This document shows positions 46,216-56,773 of a DNA stretch of 64,000 nt, piece by piece. Origin of the DNA: Morganella morganii. Its GTDB lineage: Bacteria; Pseudomonadota; Gammaproteobacteria; Enterobacterales; Enterobacteriaceae. Every line of letters starts with the position of its first letter. Positions within the stretch are counted from its first letter, which is position 1. The stretch covers positions 2,151,552-2,215,551 of the forward strand of contig NZ_NRQY01000001.1 of assembly GCF_003996855.1 (NCBI RefSeq), given 5' to 3'. The notes beneath the pieces are model-generated. The model did not search any database. It saw only the letters and a list, made by a program, of their open reading frames with translations, and was not told the origin of the DNA. Both the position numbers and the translations under genes were made by a program.

Positions 46216-46668
46216 ATGGCTCGTAAAGTAAAATTAACCATGGTTGACAAAGGCGAACTTGGTCATATTTATCCGCAGACTGTAGTTTATAATGTCGGCA
46301 AAAGAAATTATCTTCTGGCAGAAGATGAAGAAGGGAATTACCTGATTAAGCCTGTTTATGAAAATGGTACGCTGGGCGAAAATATTGTCAGTAAAAAGTT
46401 CGGATGTTACTATGACATTATTCAGGCTGCTTATGATGATGTTACTGCAACCACTTATATCTGTGCAGTCAGCTTAGCCGGTAAAACTATGGAGGTTTAT
46501 GCAACCACTACGCTGGGACTGGTCAGCAGATTTGAATTTGACTATGTCATCGATGATCGTAAGACATTTAACTTCTTCTTTATCGAAGGGCGCCTGTATG
46601 TTTACCAGGGTGGTGAAGATGCAAATGGTAAATATACTGTAACTTCTATTCGCGTGACCGAAGAATAA
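46216..46668 (+). CDS. hypothetical 150-residue protein
   Basis: A well-supported gene: a strong ribosome site AAAGGAGTGATATA before ATG, an uninterrupted frame and regular codon use, yet lower GC than its neighbours. The product begins MARKVKLTMVDKGELGHIYP and looks beta-rich, with no signal peptide or membrane segment (KRNYLLAEDEEGNYLIKPVY, GLVSRFEFDYVIDDRKTFNF, EGRLYVYQGGEDANGKYTVT). The alternating strands with Tyr/Gly turns suggest a small propeller or beta-sandwich. I do not recognise a family. It stands alone between unrelated genes. Confidence 0.75.
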   Translation: MARKVKLTMVDKGELGHIYPQTVVYNVGKRNYLLAEDEEGNYLIKPVYENGTLGENIVSKKFGCYYDIIQAAYDDVTATTYICAVSLAGKTMEVYATTTLGLVSRFEFDYVIDDRKTFNFFFIEGRLYVYQGGEDANGKYTVTSIRVTEE

Positions 46669-46833
46669 TAAAAATCACATCACTGAATAATATCCTGACA
46701 ATGTAATCGGGTGATATCTTTTTGTATTAAAAACCAGATATACATTATTATTCCGGATTTCTGATTAATTTAAAAATATGATTTTAATATATTATTTTCA
46801 GCCAGAATTACAGTCTGTTTGTATAAGCCGGGC

Positions 46834-46901
46834 GTGATTGCTCAGGGAGCAGAGCAGCACAACATGGTGAGGCCGCGTAAACGTATATTGCGCGGCTTTT
46901 T
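46834..46901 (+). ncRNA. candidate small RNA upstream of mutS
   Basis: A short non-coding block with a 5' hairpin TGCTC-AGG-GAGCA (46839-46851), a linker, and an intrinsic terminator GCCGCG...CGCGGC (46872-46896) followed by TTTTT. A possible -10 TATAAG lies at 46822-46827, but its -35 is poor. It could instead be the distal terminator of the 150-residue gene. I do not recognise it as a named sRNA. Confidence 0.35.
46872..46901 (+). terminator. intrinsic terminator between the orphan gene and mutS
   Basis: GCCGCG (46872-46877) pairs with CGCGGC (46891-46896), followed by five T. It ends either the orphan gene transcript or the candidate small RNA. Confidence 0.7.
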
Positions 46902-47088
46902 GCGTTATTTTTTGTCATTCCCCCGGTTTTGCGATCCTGCTCCATCCTTTTCAATAATTAGCCGCGGCACGTGAAGGAATCCCCCTCTTTCATCGGAATC
47001 TGTGTTATTTTAGAAGTATTAATGAAGACTGTACCCGGGGCGGACAGTTGATAAACCGCAACTTTTTCAGTGTGTTAACAGAATCCCT

Positions 47089-49650
47089 ATGACTGACAAC
47101 CAAAATTTCGACTCCCATACACCTATGATGCAGCAGTATTTCCGGCTCAAAGCACAGCACCCGGATATCCTGATGTTTTACCGGATGGGTGACTTCTATG
47201 AGCTGTTCTTTGATGATGCCAAACGGGCAGCACAGTTACTGGATATTTCACTGACCAAACGCGGCCAGACCGCCGGTCAGCCAATCCCGATGGCCGGGGT
47301 GCCGCACCATGCGGTTGAGGGATACCTGGCAAAACTGGTTCAGCTCGGGGAATCTGTTGCTATCTGTGAGCAAATCGGCGATCCGGCCACCAGCAAAGGC
47401 CCGGTTGAGCGCAAAGTGATCCGTATCGTCACGCCGGGAACCGTCAGTGATGAAGCCCTGTTACAGGAGCGCCAGGATAACCTGCTCGCCGCAGTCTGGC
47501 AGGATGCACGCGGGTTTGGTTACGCCACCCTGGATATCACATCCGGCCGTTTCCGTATCCTCCAGTTAGAGGATAAAGACGCGATGGCCGCGGAATTGCA
47601 GCGTACCCGCCCGGCTGAGTTACTCTATCCGGAAGATATGGCGGATTTCACCATTATTCAGAATCAGAAAGGGCTGCGCCGCCGTCCGTTGTGGGAATTT
47701 GAACTGGAAACCGCACGTCAGCAGCTGACATTGCAGTTCGCCACCCGGGATTTGCACGGCTTCGGCGTGGAAAATGCCCCGCTGGCCTTACAGGCCGCAG
47801 GGTGTCTGCTGCAATATGTCAAAGATACCCAGCGCACCTCACTGCCGCATATCCGCAGTGTGACGCTGGAAAATCTTCAGGAAAATGTGATTCTGGATGC
47901 GGCCACGCGCCGCAATCTGGAAATTACCCAGAACCTCAGCGGCGGCACCGAAAATACCCTCTCCTCCGTACTGGATTTGTGTGTAACACCGATGGGCAGC
48001 CGGATGCTCAAGCGCTGGCTGCACTCCCCGCTGCGCGACAGAGCCGTGCTCGCCAACCGCCAGCAGGCTATTGCCGCGCTGATGGATATCAGCCCGGATT
48101 TACAGCCGGTTCTGCGGCAGATAGGCGACCTCGAACGGGTGCTGGCGCGTCTGGCGCTGCGTACCGCCCGTCCGCGTGACCTGGCGCGGATGCGTCACGC
48201 TTTTTCTCAGTATCCGGATATACAGGCACAACTGAGCGCCGTGTCTGATCCTTATATTCAGACACTGCAACAGCGTATCGGTCAGTTTGATGAATTACAG
48301 TCACTGCTGGAGCGGGCCGTTGTTGAAGCGCCGCCGGTACTGGTGCGGGACGGCGGTGTGATTGCCCCCGGCTACAATGAAGAGCTGGATGAGTGGCGCG
48401 CCCTGGCGGACGGTGCCAGTGATTATCTCGGCAAACTGGAAATCCGGGAACGGGAAAAACTCGGTATCGACACGCTGAAAGTCGGGTTTAATGGTGTGCA
48501 CGGCTACTATATTCAGGTCAGCCGCGGGCAAAGCCATCTGGTGCCGATCCATTACGTGCGCCGCCAGACACTGAAAAATGCCGAGCGCTACATCATTCCG
48601 GAACTGAAAGAGTATGAAGATAAGGTTCTGACTTCCAAAAGCAAAGCACTGGCGATTGAAAAAACCCTCTATGAGGAGCTGTTTGATCTGCTGCTGCCGC
48701 ATCTGGAAGCACTTCAGCGCAGCTCAGATACCCTCGCGGAACTGGATGTTCTCACCAACCTGGCAGAGCGCGCGGAAACCCTCAATTACACCTGCCCGCA
48801 GCTGACGGATAAAGTCGGTATTCAGATCACCGGCGGTCGTCACCCGGTTGTCGAGCATGTGCTGGCAGAGCCGTTTATTGCTAACCCGCTGACGATGTCA
48901 CCGCAGCGCCGCCTGCTGATCATCACCGGCCCGAACATGGGCGGTAAAAGTACCTATATGCGGCAGACGGCGCTAATCGCGCTGCTGGCGTATATCGGCA
49001 GTTTTGTTCCGGCAGAAAAAGCGGTTATCGGTCCGGTGGATCGGATTTTCACCCGCGTCGGGGCATCCGATGATCTGGCGTCCGGCCGCTCCACCTTTAT
49101 GGTGGAAATGACTGAAACCGCCAATATCCTGCATAACGCCACAGAACAGAGCCTGGTTCTGATGGATGAAATCGGGCGCGGCACATCCACCTATGATGGT
49201 TTATCACTGGCCTGGGCCTGTGCGGAAAGCCTGGCAAACCGTATCAAAGCTCTGACGTTATTCGCCACTCACTATTTCGAGCTGACCACCCTGCCTGAAA
49301 AACTGGAAGGCGTGGCTAATATCCATCTGGATGCGGTTGAGCACGGCGACACTATCGCGTTTATGCACAGCGTGCAGGATGGTGCAGCCAGCAAAAGTTA
49401 TGGTTTAGCGGTGGCGCTGCTCGCTGGGGTGCCGCGTGATGTGATTAAACGCGCGAAACAAAAGCTGCGCGAGCTGGAATCTCTGTCGCTGAATGCCACA
49501 GCAAGCCATGTGGAAACACCGCAAATGAATCTGCTGGATACACCGGAGGAACCGGTGCCGGCCCTGGATGCACTGGCGGGAATTAATCCGGACTCACTGA
49601 CGCCGCGTCAGGCGCTGGACTGGCTTTACCGTCTGAAAGAGATGCTCTGA
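47089..49650 (+). CDS. mutS: DNA mismatch repair ATPase MutS
   Basis: Recognises mismatches and small loops and recruits MutL. The 853 residues equal the E. coli length. The mismatch-contact motif Phe36-Tyr-Glu38 is in [13 protein letters not shown]. The ATPase domain has Walker [16 protein letters not shown] and the conserved [15 protein letters not shown] and [20 protein letters not shown]. The C-terminus ends with the tetramerisation tail. It converges with rpoS, the two stops being 90 bp apart. Confidence 0.98.
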   Translation: MTDNQNFDSHTPMMQQYFRLKAQHPDILMFYRMGDFYELFFDDAKRAAQLLDISLTKRGQTAGQPIPMAGVPHHAVEGYLAKLVQLGESVAICEQIGDPATSKGPVERKVIRIVTPGTVSDEALLQERQDNLLAAVWQDARGFGYATLDITSGRFRILQLEDKDAMAAELQRTRPAELLYPEDMADFTIIQNQKGLRRRPLWEFELETARQQLTLQFATRDLHGFGVENAPLALQAAGCLLQYVKDTQRTSLPHIRSVTLENLQENVILDAATRRNLEITQNLSGGTENTLSSVLDLCVTPMGSRMLKRWLHSPLRDRAVLANRQQAIAALMDISPDLQPVLRQIGDLERVLARLALRTARPRDLARMRHAFSQYPDIQAQLSAVSDPYIQTLQQRIGQFDELQSLLERAVVEAPPVLVRDGGVIAPGYNEELDEWRALADGASDYLGKLEIREREKLGIDTLKVGFNGVHGYYIQVSRGQSHLVPIHYVRRQTLKNAERYIIPELKEYEDKVLTSKSKALAIEKTLYEELFDLLLPHLEALQRSSDTLAELDVLTNLAERAETLNYTCPQLTDKVGIQITGGRHPVVEHVLAEPFIANPLTMSPQRRLLIITGPNMGGKSTYMRQTALIALLAYIGSFVPAEKAVIGPVDRIFTRVGASDDLASGRSTFMVEMTETANILHNATEQSLVLMDEIGRGTSTYDGLSLAWACAESLANRIKALTLFATHYFELTTLPEKLEGVANIHLDAVEHGDTIAFMHSVQDGAASKSYGLAVALLAGVPRDVIKRAKQKLRELESLSLNATASHVETPQMNLLDTPEEPVPALDALAGINPDSLTPRQALDWLYRLKEML

Positions 49651-49665
49651 CAGCCGGACAAAAGA

Positions 49666-49690
49666 AAAGGGGGAAGTGATTCCCCCCTTT
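49666..49690. terminator. bidirectional hairpin between mutS and rpoS
   Basis: AAAGGGGG pairs with CCCCCCTTT around AAGTGAT. It lies between convergent mutS and rpoS and probably ends both. T-runs are short. Confidence 0.65.
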
Positions 49691-49740
49691 CATATGAATA
49701 ATGTTTGTAACTGTACTGAAAAAACTGCGTTACTGATCAC

Positions 49741-50733
49741 TCAGCTAAACAGTGAATTCTCACATAACCCGTGGTTGTGCAGGATATCTTTCAGACGGCG
49801 TAAACCTTCCACCTGAATCTGCCGCACACGCTCGCGGGTTAAACCAATCTCGCGTCCCACATCTTCCAGTGTCTCCGCCTCATAGCCGAGCAGGCCGAAA
49901 CGGCGTGCCAGCACTTCCCGCTGCTTCGGATTCAGCTCATACAACCATTTCACAATGTTCTGCTGCATGTTGTTATCCTGCAAACGGTTTTCCGGTGTGA
50001 CATCATTTTCATCAGACAGAATATCCAGCAGTGCTTTGTCTGAATCCGCGCCCACCGGGATATCCACTGAGGTGATGCGCTCATTCAGGTGCAGCATACG
50101 GCTGACATCATCCACCGGTTTATCCAGCTGTTCGGCAATTTCTTCCGCTGTCGGCTCGTGATCCAGTTTTTGAGCCAGTTCACGGGCGGTACGCAGATAG
50201 ACATTCAGCTCTTTGACGATATGGATAGGAAGACGGATGGTGCGGGTCTGGTTCATGATAGCCCGTTCAATAGTCTGACGGATCCACCATGTGGCATAGG
50301 TAGAAAAACGGAAGCCTTTCTCGGGATCAAATTTCTCCACAGCCCTGATCAGTCCGAGGTTACCCTCTTCGATCAGATCAAGCAGTGCCAGCCCGCGGTT
50401 ACTGTAACGGCGGGAGATTTTGACCACCAGACGGAGGTTACTTTCAATCATACGCTGGCGCGCTGCGGTATCACCCCGCAGGGAGCGCCGTGCAAAAAAG
50501 ACTTCTTCTTCTGCGCTGAGCAGCGGTGAAAAACCTATCTCACCAAGATAAAGCTGAGTGGCATCCAGGACACGCTGACTGACATTCTGCACGAACTCAA
50601 TGTCCGGGCCGGGATCGTCAGATTCGCTCTCCTCTGCCAGCTGTTTTTCATCAAACAGCTCTTCATCTTCAGTCTGCTCGGCAGCAAAATTCTCGTCGTA
50701 TAACTCGTTAGCGTTCAGTGGATTACGGCTCAT
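49741..50733 (-). CDS. rpoS: RNA polymerase sigma factor RpoS (sigma-38)
   Basis: Master sigma factor of stationary phase and general stress. The start at ATG 50733 ([16 protein letters not shown]), with TAGGAG upstream, gives 330 residues as in E. coli; reading further upstream into nlpD is not supported. Regions 2 ([36 protein letters not shown]) and 4 ([19 protein letters not shown]) are intact. As in E. coli it follows nlpD, so the main promoter is expected inside nlpD with a long leader for small-RNA control. Confidence 0.97.
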   Translation of the reverse strand: MSRNPLNANELYDENFAAEQTEDEELFDEKQLAEESESDDPGPDIEFVQNVSQRVLDATQLYLGEIGFSPLLSAEEEVFFARRSLRGDTAARQRMIESNLRLVVKISRRYSNRGLALLDLIEEGNLGLIRAVEKFDPEKGFRFSTYATWWIRQTIERAIMNQTRTIRLPIHIVKELNVYLRTARELAQKLDHEPTAEEIAEQLDKPVDDVSRMLHLNERITSVDIPVGADSDKALLDILSDENDVTPENRLQDNNMQQNIVKWLYELNPKQREVLARRFGLLGYEAETLEDVGREIGLTRERVRQIQVEGLRRLKDILHNHGLCENSLFS

Positions 50734-50782
50734 CAGCTTGCTCCTACCCCGATAATTCAGGCAGAACAAGCTGTTCTGCCGT

Positions 50783-51904
50783 TTATCGCTGCGGTAAGTA
50801 CTGCAGCGGGTTGACTGATTTTCCCTTGTAACGAATTTCAAAATGTAATCTTACAGATGTGGTTCCGCTGCTGCCCATCGTGGCAATTTTCTGACCAGCT
50901 GCGACGTCCTGCTGATCTTTAACCAAGATGGAATCGTTATGCGCGTAAGCTGTCAGGAAATCATCGTTGTGTTTAATGATGACCAGATTGCCGTAGCCGC
51001 GTAACGCATTACCGGTATAAACCACTTTACCCGGTGATGAAGCAAAAACAGGCTGTCCTCGTGTACCACCGATATCAATACCCCGGTTACCGCTGGTAGG
51101 TCCTGTATAGTTGGAAATGACTTTGCCTTCCGCTGGCCAGCCCCATTTAAAGGAACCACTATTTACGGCGACAGGCGCGCTGGTTGTTGCCGCCGGAGCG
51201 CTAATGGCGGTGGTTGTTGCCACAGTGGTTGCGGCAGTGCCGTTATTCGCTTTTGCCTGTGCGGTGACCTGAGATGAGAGCATCTTACCGCCGGCCGGTT
51301 TTGCGCCTGCTGATTCAGAATACGCATTAGTTGGTTGAGAATCAACCACCCTGTTTTGAGGAGTATTCCTATTTGTCGCGACCTGAGTTCCGCCGCTGAC
51401 CGGCGCAACAGTATTACCGCCGCTGCTGCTTAACCGAATCACCTGCCCTTCGTTCAGGCTGTACGGCTCAGGAATATTGTTCTGTGATGCCAGTTCGCGG
51501 AAATCAGACCCGGAGATATAGGCGATGTAAAATAATGTATCACCGCGCTGAACCGTATAGGTATTTCCGCTGTAGCTGCCTTTCGGGATCGCATCATAAT
51601 TACGGTTGTACTGAATCCGGCCATCGTTGCTGGTCTGCACATCAGCAGCACGCGGCTGTTGCACACTCCGGCTTACCGGCTGTGTATTATCAGCAGAACT
51701 GAGCTGAGGACGTACCGGCATCGGCGTGGACACCGAGCTACTGTTATTGTCATTACCTGCTGTCATGACCGGTGCACTGCTGCTTTCGTCCACACTGCTG
51801 ATTGGTGCGGCATGATACGGCGTTGAGCATCCGGCCAGAACCGTGCTCATCAGTGACCCAATTGCAACCCATCGTATTGTTTTCATAGGGTTCCTTGAGT
51901 TCAT
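50783..51904 (-). CDS. nlpD: murein hydrolase activator NlpD
   Basis: Outer membrane lipoprotein that activates the amidase AmiC at the septum. The 373 residues start [20 protein letters not shown] with lipobox VLAGC; the lipidated Cys is residue 26, the same number as in E. coli, which favours this start over ATG 51886. A LysM domain follows ([18 protein letters not shown]), then a low-complexity Ala/Thr linker and a LytM domain. The first zinc ligand is replaced (RGIDIGG), so the domain is non-catalytic, as is normal for NlpD. Confidence 0.95.
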   Translation of the reverse strand: MNSRNPMKTIRWVAIGSLMSTVLAGCSTPYHAAPISSVDESSSAPVMTAGNDNNSSSVSTPMPVRPQLSSADNTQPVSRSVQQPRAADVQTSNDGRIQYNRNYDAIPKGSYSGNTYTVQRGDTLFYIAYISGSDFRELASQNNIPEPYSLNEGQVIRLSSSGGNTVAPVSGGTQVATNRNTPQNRVVDSQPTNAYSESAGAKPAGGKMLSSQVTAQAKANNGTAATTVATTTAISAPAATTSAPVAVNSGSFKWGWPAEGKVISNYTGPTSGNRGIDIGGTRGQPVFASSPGKVVYTGNALRGYGNLVIIKHNDDFLTAYAHNDSILVKDQQDVAAGQKIATMGSSGTTSVRLHFEIRYKGKSVNPLQYLPQR

Positions 51905-52045
51905 ATTCCTTCTCCCGAAACTGGAAATAGTGCGAAAACTGACAATCAGAAATTCACCACGCGGCCGCAGACTGCATGGCAGGATTGTATTATTAAAACA
52001 GATACTAAGCGAAATGAAAAAGTCTTGTTACCAAAATAGCCATTT

Positions 52046-52672
52046 TTATCCCAGATCCCCGTGAATCAGAGGAACAAACCGGACAGTTCCGATCGATTGG
52101 GTATGAAAATCATTGCCCCGGCGGCGGATCAGTTTAAGCATCTGCTGCTGTTCACCTACAGGTATCACCATCCGCCCGTTATCCGCCAGCTGACTAAGCA
52201 GTGCGGGCGGGATATCACTGGCGGCAGCGGTAACAATAATGCCGTCAAACGGACCACGGGACGGCCACCCTTCCCAGCCGTCGCCATGACGGGTGGAAAT
52301 ATTGTGCAGATCAAGCTGTTTAAAGCGGCGTTTGGCATGCCACTGTAACCCTTTGACCCGCTCAACAGAATAAACATGTGCCGCCAGGTGTGCGAGTACC
52401 GCCGTCTGATAGCCGGAGCCGGTGCCGATTTCCAGCACATGCGCCTGCGGAGCCGGTTCCAGCAGTTCTGTCATTTTCGCCACCATAAACGGCTGGGAGA
52501 TAGTCTGCCCGTAGCCTATCGGCAGCGCGGTGTTGTCCCAGGCTTTGTGTGTCAGCGCCTCATCGACAAAGTTTTCCCGCGGAACGGCCGCCATCGCCTG
52601 TAAAAGACGTTCATCGCGGATCCCGGCCTGACGTAACTGTGTAATCAGATCCTGTACCACCCGGCGGATCAT
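52046..52672 (-). CDS. pcm: protein-L-isoaspartate O-methyltransferase
   Basis: Repairs isoaspartyl residues in damaged proteins using SAM. The 208 residues have the N-terminal [40 protein letters not shown] and the SAM loop [17 protein letters not shown]. It overlaps surE by 4 bp and lies upstream of nlpD, as in E. coli. Confidence 0.97.
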   Translation of the reverse strand: MIRRVVQDLITQLRQAGIRDERLLQAMAAVPRENFVDEALTHKAWDNTALPIGYGQTISQPFMVAKMTELLEPAPQAHVLEIGTGSGYQTAVLAHLAAHVYSVERVKGLQWHAKRRFKQLDLHNISTRHGDGWEGWPSRGPFDGIIVTAAASDIPPALLSQLADNGRMVIPVGEQQQMLKLIRRRGNDFHTQSIGTVRFVPLIHGDLG

Positions 52673-53430
52673 TCCTGTATCACCCCTGTTTTTTGTAACC
52701 AGTCTTCTAATTTTTCCTGCACGCTGTAGGCTGTCAGATCAACATGCAGTGGTGTGACGGAAACATAACCGGCATCAACAGCCGCGAAATCGGTATCCGG
52801 TCCGGTATCCAGTTTTTCCCCCGGAGGGCCGAGCCAGTACAGCGGATTCCCTTTCGGGTCCATCTGTGTGTAGACCACATCCGGTGCCCGGCGGGTTCCG
52901 CAGCGGGTCACTTTCATTCCTTTGATCTCACTGAGCGGGACATCCGGCACATTCACGTTCAGAATATTACCTGCCCGTAACGGCACCTGTTGCAGCATGG
53001 TCAGCAGACGGCAGGTGATTTCCGCCGCTGTATCATAATGGGTTTCACCGTTCAGGGAGACCGCAATCGCCGGTAATCCCAGGTGGCGGCCTTCCATTGC
53101 CGCCGCAACTGTACCGGAGTAAATCACATCATCCCCGAGGTTCGGGCCGCAGTTAATCCCGGAAACCACAATTTCCGGACGCGGACGCATCAGCAGATTG
53201 GCGCCGATATAGACACAATCTGTCGGCGTACCTTCCACCAGCGCAATATCGCCGTTCTCATGCACCACTGTACGCAGCGGACGATCAAGTGTCAGCGCAT
53301 TGGATGCCCCGCTGCGGTTACGATCAGGTGCAACCACCTGCACATGATAAGTACGCCGCAGCGCCTCAGACAATGTCCGGATTCCCGGCGCACTGACGCC
53401 GTCATCATTACTCACCAGAATTCGCAGCAC
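52669..53430 (-). CDS. surE: 5'/3'-nucleotidase SurE
   Basis: Metal-dependent nucleotidase and exopolyphosphatase linked to stationary-phase survival. The 253 residues show the active-site [17 protein letters not shown] at the start, [17 protein letters not shown] and [19 protein letters not shown]. In E. coli truD lies immediately upstream in the same operon; here a plus-strand gene separates them, so surE needs its own promoter at 53431-53594. Confidence 0.97.
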   Translation of the reverse strand: MLRILVSNDDGVSAPGIRTLSEALRRTYHVQVVAPDRNRSGASNALTLDRPLRTVVHENGDIALVEGTPTDCVYIGANLLMRPRPEIVVSGINCGPNLGDDVIYSGTVAAAMEGRHLGLPAIAVSLNGETHYDTAAEITCRLLTMLQQVPLRAGNILNVNVPDVPLSEIKGMKVTRCGTRRAPDVVYTQMDPKGNPLYWLGPPGEKLDTGPDTDFAAVDAGYVSVTPLHVDLTAYSVQEKLEDWLQKTGVIQE

Positions 53431-53594
53431 AACGGTATCCTTTTTATCAGTAACAAATCGTTTATCACGACAGAAAACTATTTTATCAAGTTAGCCGCGA
53501 TAAAAAAGGGTTATAGCAGATTTAGTCTGATTGCTTTTTTCATATTCACCTGCATGATACTGCTATTATTATTTATAACCGAAAGGATTTCTGC

Positions 53595-53990
53595 ATGGCT
53601 ATCTGCCAACGCATCACAACAGCCCTGTTTACTGCGCTGACGGCCGGACTGCTTCTGGTCTCAGAGGCATTCGCACTGTCCCCTCAGGAAGAAACACGGG
53701 TGGAGAATTTGCTGACCGCGGTCGGAAAGCAGGAACAGCTGATTTTTATCCGCAACAGCAGTGAGCATAATGCTGCCGACGCTGAATCGCATCTGCGCCT
53801 GAAATTAAGCAAAACGAAAAAACGTCTGGATACCGCAAAGCAGTTTGTGGATAAGGTAGCATCCGGCTCCTCCATCAGCGGTAAGCCGTATCAGGTAAAA
53901 CTGCCGGGCAGCGATCCGGTGGATGCCAAAATCTATCTGACTGAGTTACTGGCAGAAACAGACAAAGCCACCGCGGCAAAAACAAAATAA
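53595..53990 (+). CDS. DUF5329-family periplasmic protein
   Basis: The 131 residues begin with a signal peptide (hydrophobic core ALFTALTAGLLLVSEAFA, likely cleaved before LSPQEE) and a mature, mostly helical, charged domain containing VENLLTAVGKQEQLIFIRNS and HLRLKLSKTKKRLDTAKQFV. This fits DUF5329, whose function is unknown. AAAGGA precedes the start. It sits on the opposite strand between surE and truD, an insertion relative to E. coli. Confidence 0.75.
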   Translation: MAICQRITTALFTALTAGLLLVSEAFALSPQEETRVENLLTAVGKQEQLIFIRNSSEHNAADAESHLRLKLSKTKKRLDTAKQFVDKVASGSSISGKPYQVKLPGSDPVDAKIYLTELLAETDKATAAKTK

Positions 53991-54001
53991 AAAAACAGAA
54001 T

Positions 54002-54034
54002 AAAAAAGGGCGGAAATTATTCCGCCCTTTTTTA
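54002..54034. terminator. strong bidirectional terminator
   Basis: AAAAAAGGGCGGAA-ATTA-TTCCGCCCTTTTTT, a perfect 14-bp stem with T-runs on both strands. It ends the DUF5329 gene from one side and truD from the other. Confidence 0.92.
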
Positions 54035-54052
54035 TTTTAATCAGTCTGTTGA

Positions 54053-55099
54053 TTATTCACTGAATTCAGCCGCCTGATCCGCTTCAAGCTCAATAATTTC
54101 GCGGATAACACTGGTGGCGAAACTGCCGGCCGGCAGAAAAAAGGATAAACGGACGGTTTCGTCATCAATCCATTCCGGTGTGAAATCTTCCGGATACAGC
54201 ATCAGCGCACGACGGGCATTATCCGCTCCCTCTTTCTCCGCCAGCTGCCACAGCGACTGCCACGGTGCCAGCTGTTCCGTTTCAAACGCCAGTGCCGCAT
54301 CCAGCGTTCCCAAATCACCCTTACCCGGTAACGGCGCGGTAATACGCAGTTCACGGTTATCCAGACGCTGCTGCACATCCGCCAGATCATCCGCCTGAAC
54401 CGCAAACCAGCTGCCGCGCCCGGCGAGTTGTACCGCATCCCCCTGCAACGCGGTTGCCTGAAGCTGTTGTGTCAGACGCGCGTCCGCCACGGCATTAAAC
54501 ATGGCACTGCGCGCAGCGGAGAGATAAAAACCGCGTTTGCTGCGATCTTTCACACTGATTTCACCATCAGCCCAGCGCCGGGCGAAATAGAGGTTCTGAC
54601 CGTTACGCCCGAAACGCTGCTCACCGAAATAATTCGGCACCCCGGACTGTGCAATCTGTTGCAGACGCTGTTCTGTCGCAGCGCGGTCACTGATCCGGCG
54701 CAGCACAATGGTGAATTGGTTGCCTTTCAGCGTGCCAATACGCAGTTTGCGTTTCTGACGGTTAACCGCCAGAACGTCGCAGCCTTCGAGCTGCATCTTG
54801 GTGAAATCCGGCGTTTCTTTACCCGGCATTTGCAGGCAGAACCACTGTTCGGTGACCGCATGGCGATCTTTCAGCCCGGCATAGCTCACAGCACGGGCGG
54901 CAATTTTTGCGAATTTCGCCAGTTCTTCCGCCACAAACCGTGTATTACAGCCGGTTTTACGGATGCGGACCATCACATGTTCGCCATCACCGTCCGGTTC
55001 AAATCCCAAATCTTCCTGCACCAGAAAATCTTCCGGCTGCGCTTTCAGCACCCCGGTGGCCGCCGGTTTGCCGTGAAAGTAACTGACCGGGAGGCTCAT
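54053..55099 (-). CDS. truD: tRNA pseudouridine(13) synthase TruD
   Basis: Isomerises U13 in tRNA-Glu. The 348 residues have the N-terminal [20 protein letters not shown], the catalytic Asp in [16 protein letters not shown] (about residue 78) and [17 protein letters not shown]. It overlaps ispF by 4 bp. Confidence 0.96.
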   Translation of the reverse strand: MSLPVSYFHGKPAATGVLKAQPEDFLVQEDLGFEPDGDGEHVMVRIRKTGCNTRFVAEELAKFAKIAARAVSYAGLKDRHAVTEQWFCLQMPGKETPDFTKMQLEGCDVLAVNRQKRKLRIGTLKGNQFTIVLRRISDRAATEQRLQQIAQSGVPNYFGEQRFGRNGQNLYFARRWADGEISVKDRSKRGFYLSAARSAMFNAVADARLTQQLQATALQGDAVQLAGRGSWFAVQADDLADVQQRLDNRELRITAPLPGKGDLGTLDAALAFETEQLAPWQSLWQLAEKEGADNARRALMLYPEDFTPEWIDDETVRLSFFLPAGSFATSVIREIIELEADQAAEFSE

Positions 55100-55578
55100 G
55101 CTTCAACCTTCACAAGCAGTGCCACTGCTTCACAGGCGATCCCTTCTTTACGGCCGGTGAAACCGAGTTTTTCGGTGGTGGTGGCTTTCACATTGATATC
55201 ATCCATATGGCACTGTAAATCTTCTGCCAGATTCACACGCATCTGCGGGATATGCGGCAGCATTTTCGGTGCCTGGGCAATAATGGTGACATCCAGATTA
55301 CCCAGTTTGTAGCCTTTTTCCTGAATACGGCGGAATGCCTCGCGCAGCAGCACACGGCTGTCCGCACCTTTATAGGCAGGGTCGGTATCCGGGAATAATT
55401 TGCCGATATCACCCAGCGCCGCTGCACCCAGTAATGCATCAGTAGCCGCATGCAGGGCGACATCACCATCGGAATGCGCCAGTAATCCCTGTTCATAAGG
55501 AATGCGGACGCCCGCAATCACAATCGGGCCTTCGCCGCCGAAGGCATGAACATCAAAACCGTGTCCGATTCTCATCAT
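55096..55578 (-). CDS. ispF: 2-C-methyl-D-erythritol 2,4-cyclodiphosphate synthase
   Basis: Fifth step of the non-mevalonate isoprenoid pathway. The 160 residues carry the zinc ligands in [13 protein letters not shown] and [20 protein letters not shown]. The C-terminal [20 protein letters not shown] is typical. It overlaps ispD by 4 bp. Confidence 0.97.
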   Translation of the reverse strand: MMRIGHGFDVHAFGGEGPIVIAGVRIPYEQGLLAHSDGDVALHAATDALLGAAALGDIGKLFPDTDPAYKGADSRVLLREAFRRIQEKGYKLGNLDVTIIAQAPKMLPHIPQMRVNLAEDLQCHMDDINVKATTTEKLGFTGRKEGIACEAVALLVKVEA

Positions 55579-56372
55579 GTTGTCTGTTCCTTATTGTTAT
55601 TGGACAGGTAGAACCCGGCAAGTGCGAGATCTTCCGGCTGTGTGACTTTAATATTGTCCGCCCGGCCGGGCACCAGCAACGGCTGATAGCCGCAAAACTC
55701 CAGCGCGGAGGCTTCATCGGTGATCACCGCCTGCTGAGACAGCGCCTGTTGCAGACAGGTACGCAGCAGCTGAAGCGGGAAAAATTGCGGGGTCAGGGCG
55801 TGCCACAGCTGTGTGCGCTCAACAGTGTGATCAATACCGGTATACCCGGCGGATGCCACACCCCGCTTCATGGTATCGCGTACCGGCGAGGCCAGAATCG
55901 CCCCCTGCACGCGGTTATCGGTCTGAGTGTCTGACATAACTGCCAGCAGCCGGTTCAGATCCGTGAGCTGCAAACAGGGACGTGCGGCGTCATGCACCAG
56001 CACCCAGCTGTTTTCCGGAGTATGATCCGCGAGATAATCAAGACCCGCCAGAACAGAATCCGCCCGCTCACCACCGCCGGTAACTATCCGGATACGCGGA
56101 TGATGCGCTACCGGTAAGGTACTGAAAACCGTATCCTGCGGATGCAGTGCCACCACCACCTGTGTGATGCGCGGGTGCTCCAGCAAAATAGCAAGCGTAT
56201 GTTCCAGAATGGTTTTTCCGGCAATCGTGAGATATTGCTTGGGGCATTCGCACTGCATCCGGGTGCCGGTACCGGCTGCCGGGATCAGCGCCGTGACCGG
56301 AGCATCATCAGAAATACCGGATATATCCGGTGCCGGTTGTGCGCCGGGCATTGCGGAAGAAAGTATTGTCAT
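55575..56372 (-). CDS. ispD: 2-C-methyl-D-erythritol 4-phosphate cytidylyltransferase
   Basis: Makes CDP-methylerythritol. The nucleotide-binding core [20 protein letters not shown] is followed by [23 protein letters not shown] and PVRDTMKRG. At 265 residues it is about 25 longer at the N-terminus than the E. coli enzyme (236), with [18 protein letters not shown] before the core, so an internal start is possible. It follows ftsB by 5 bp. Confidence 0.95.
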   Translation of the reverse strand: MTILSSAMPGAQPAPDISGISDDAPVTALIPAAGTGTRMQCECPKQYLTIAGKTILEHTLAILLEHPRITQVVVALHPQDTVFSTLPVAHHPRIRIVTGGGERADSVLAGLDYLADHTPENSWVLVHDAARPCLQLTDLNRLLAVMSDTQTDNRVQGAILASPVRDTMKRGVASAGYTGIDHTVERTQLWHALTPQFFPLQLLRTCLQQALSQQAVITDEASALEFCGYQPLLVPGRADNIKVTQPEDLALAGFYLSNNNKEQTT

Positions 56373-56377
56373 AGCGA

Positions 56378-56695
56378 TTAGTTACTGCGACTTTGTGACT
56401 GCGCATTCTGCTGTGTCCGTTTTTCGGACAGGACACGGTAAAAGCTTTCGCCGGGCTTGATCATGCCTAATTCACTACGGCCGCGCTCTTCGATCGCCTC
56501 AAGCCCGTCATTCAGATCGCCGATTTCAGCAAATAACTGTTCATTACGGGCTTTGAGCTTCACATTTACCTGTTCTGATGCAACAACATCTTCACTGACC
56601 TGTACATAGTCGTGAATACCGTTTTTCCCCAGCCACAATGAATATTGCAGCCAGCCCAGAATAACCAAAAGTAATAGCGTCAGTTTACCCATCAC
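56378..56695 (-). CDS. ftsB: cell division protein FtsB
   Basis: Small bitopic divisome protein that works with FtsL and FtsQ. The 105 residues have one N-terminal membrane segment ([19 protein letters not shown]), then a periplasmic coiled coil ([20 protein letters not shown]) and the conserved [20 protein letters not shown]. It is the first gene of the ftsB-ispD-ispF-truD unit. Confidence 0.96.
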   Translation of the reverse strand: MMGKLTLLLLVILGWLQYSLWLGKNGIHDYVQVSEDVVASEQVNVKLKARNEQLFAEIGDLNDGLEAIEERGRSELGMIKPGESFYRVLSEKRTQQNAQSQSRSN

Positions 56696-56773
56696 TGCCC
56701 CCGAAAAGATCGGCTAATCTTCCCATAAGATCGGCGCAGATGCTACTGTTCCGTCCGTTATCAGGACAGAAGA

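Noticed and set aside
46669..46725. Terminator directly after the 150-residue gene
   Set aside because: ATCAC and GTGAT can pair before TTTTT, but the stem is only five bases with a long loop.
54428..55312. 294-residue plus-strand open frame
   Set aside because: It lies antisense to truD and ispF, which are clear full-length genes; composition is that of a reverse-frame shadow.
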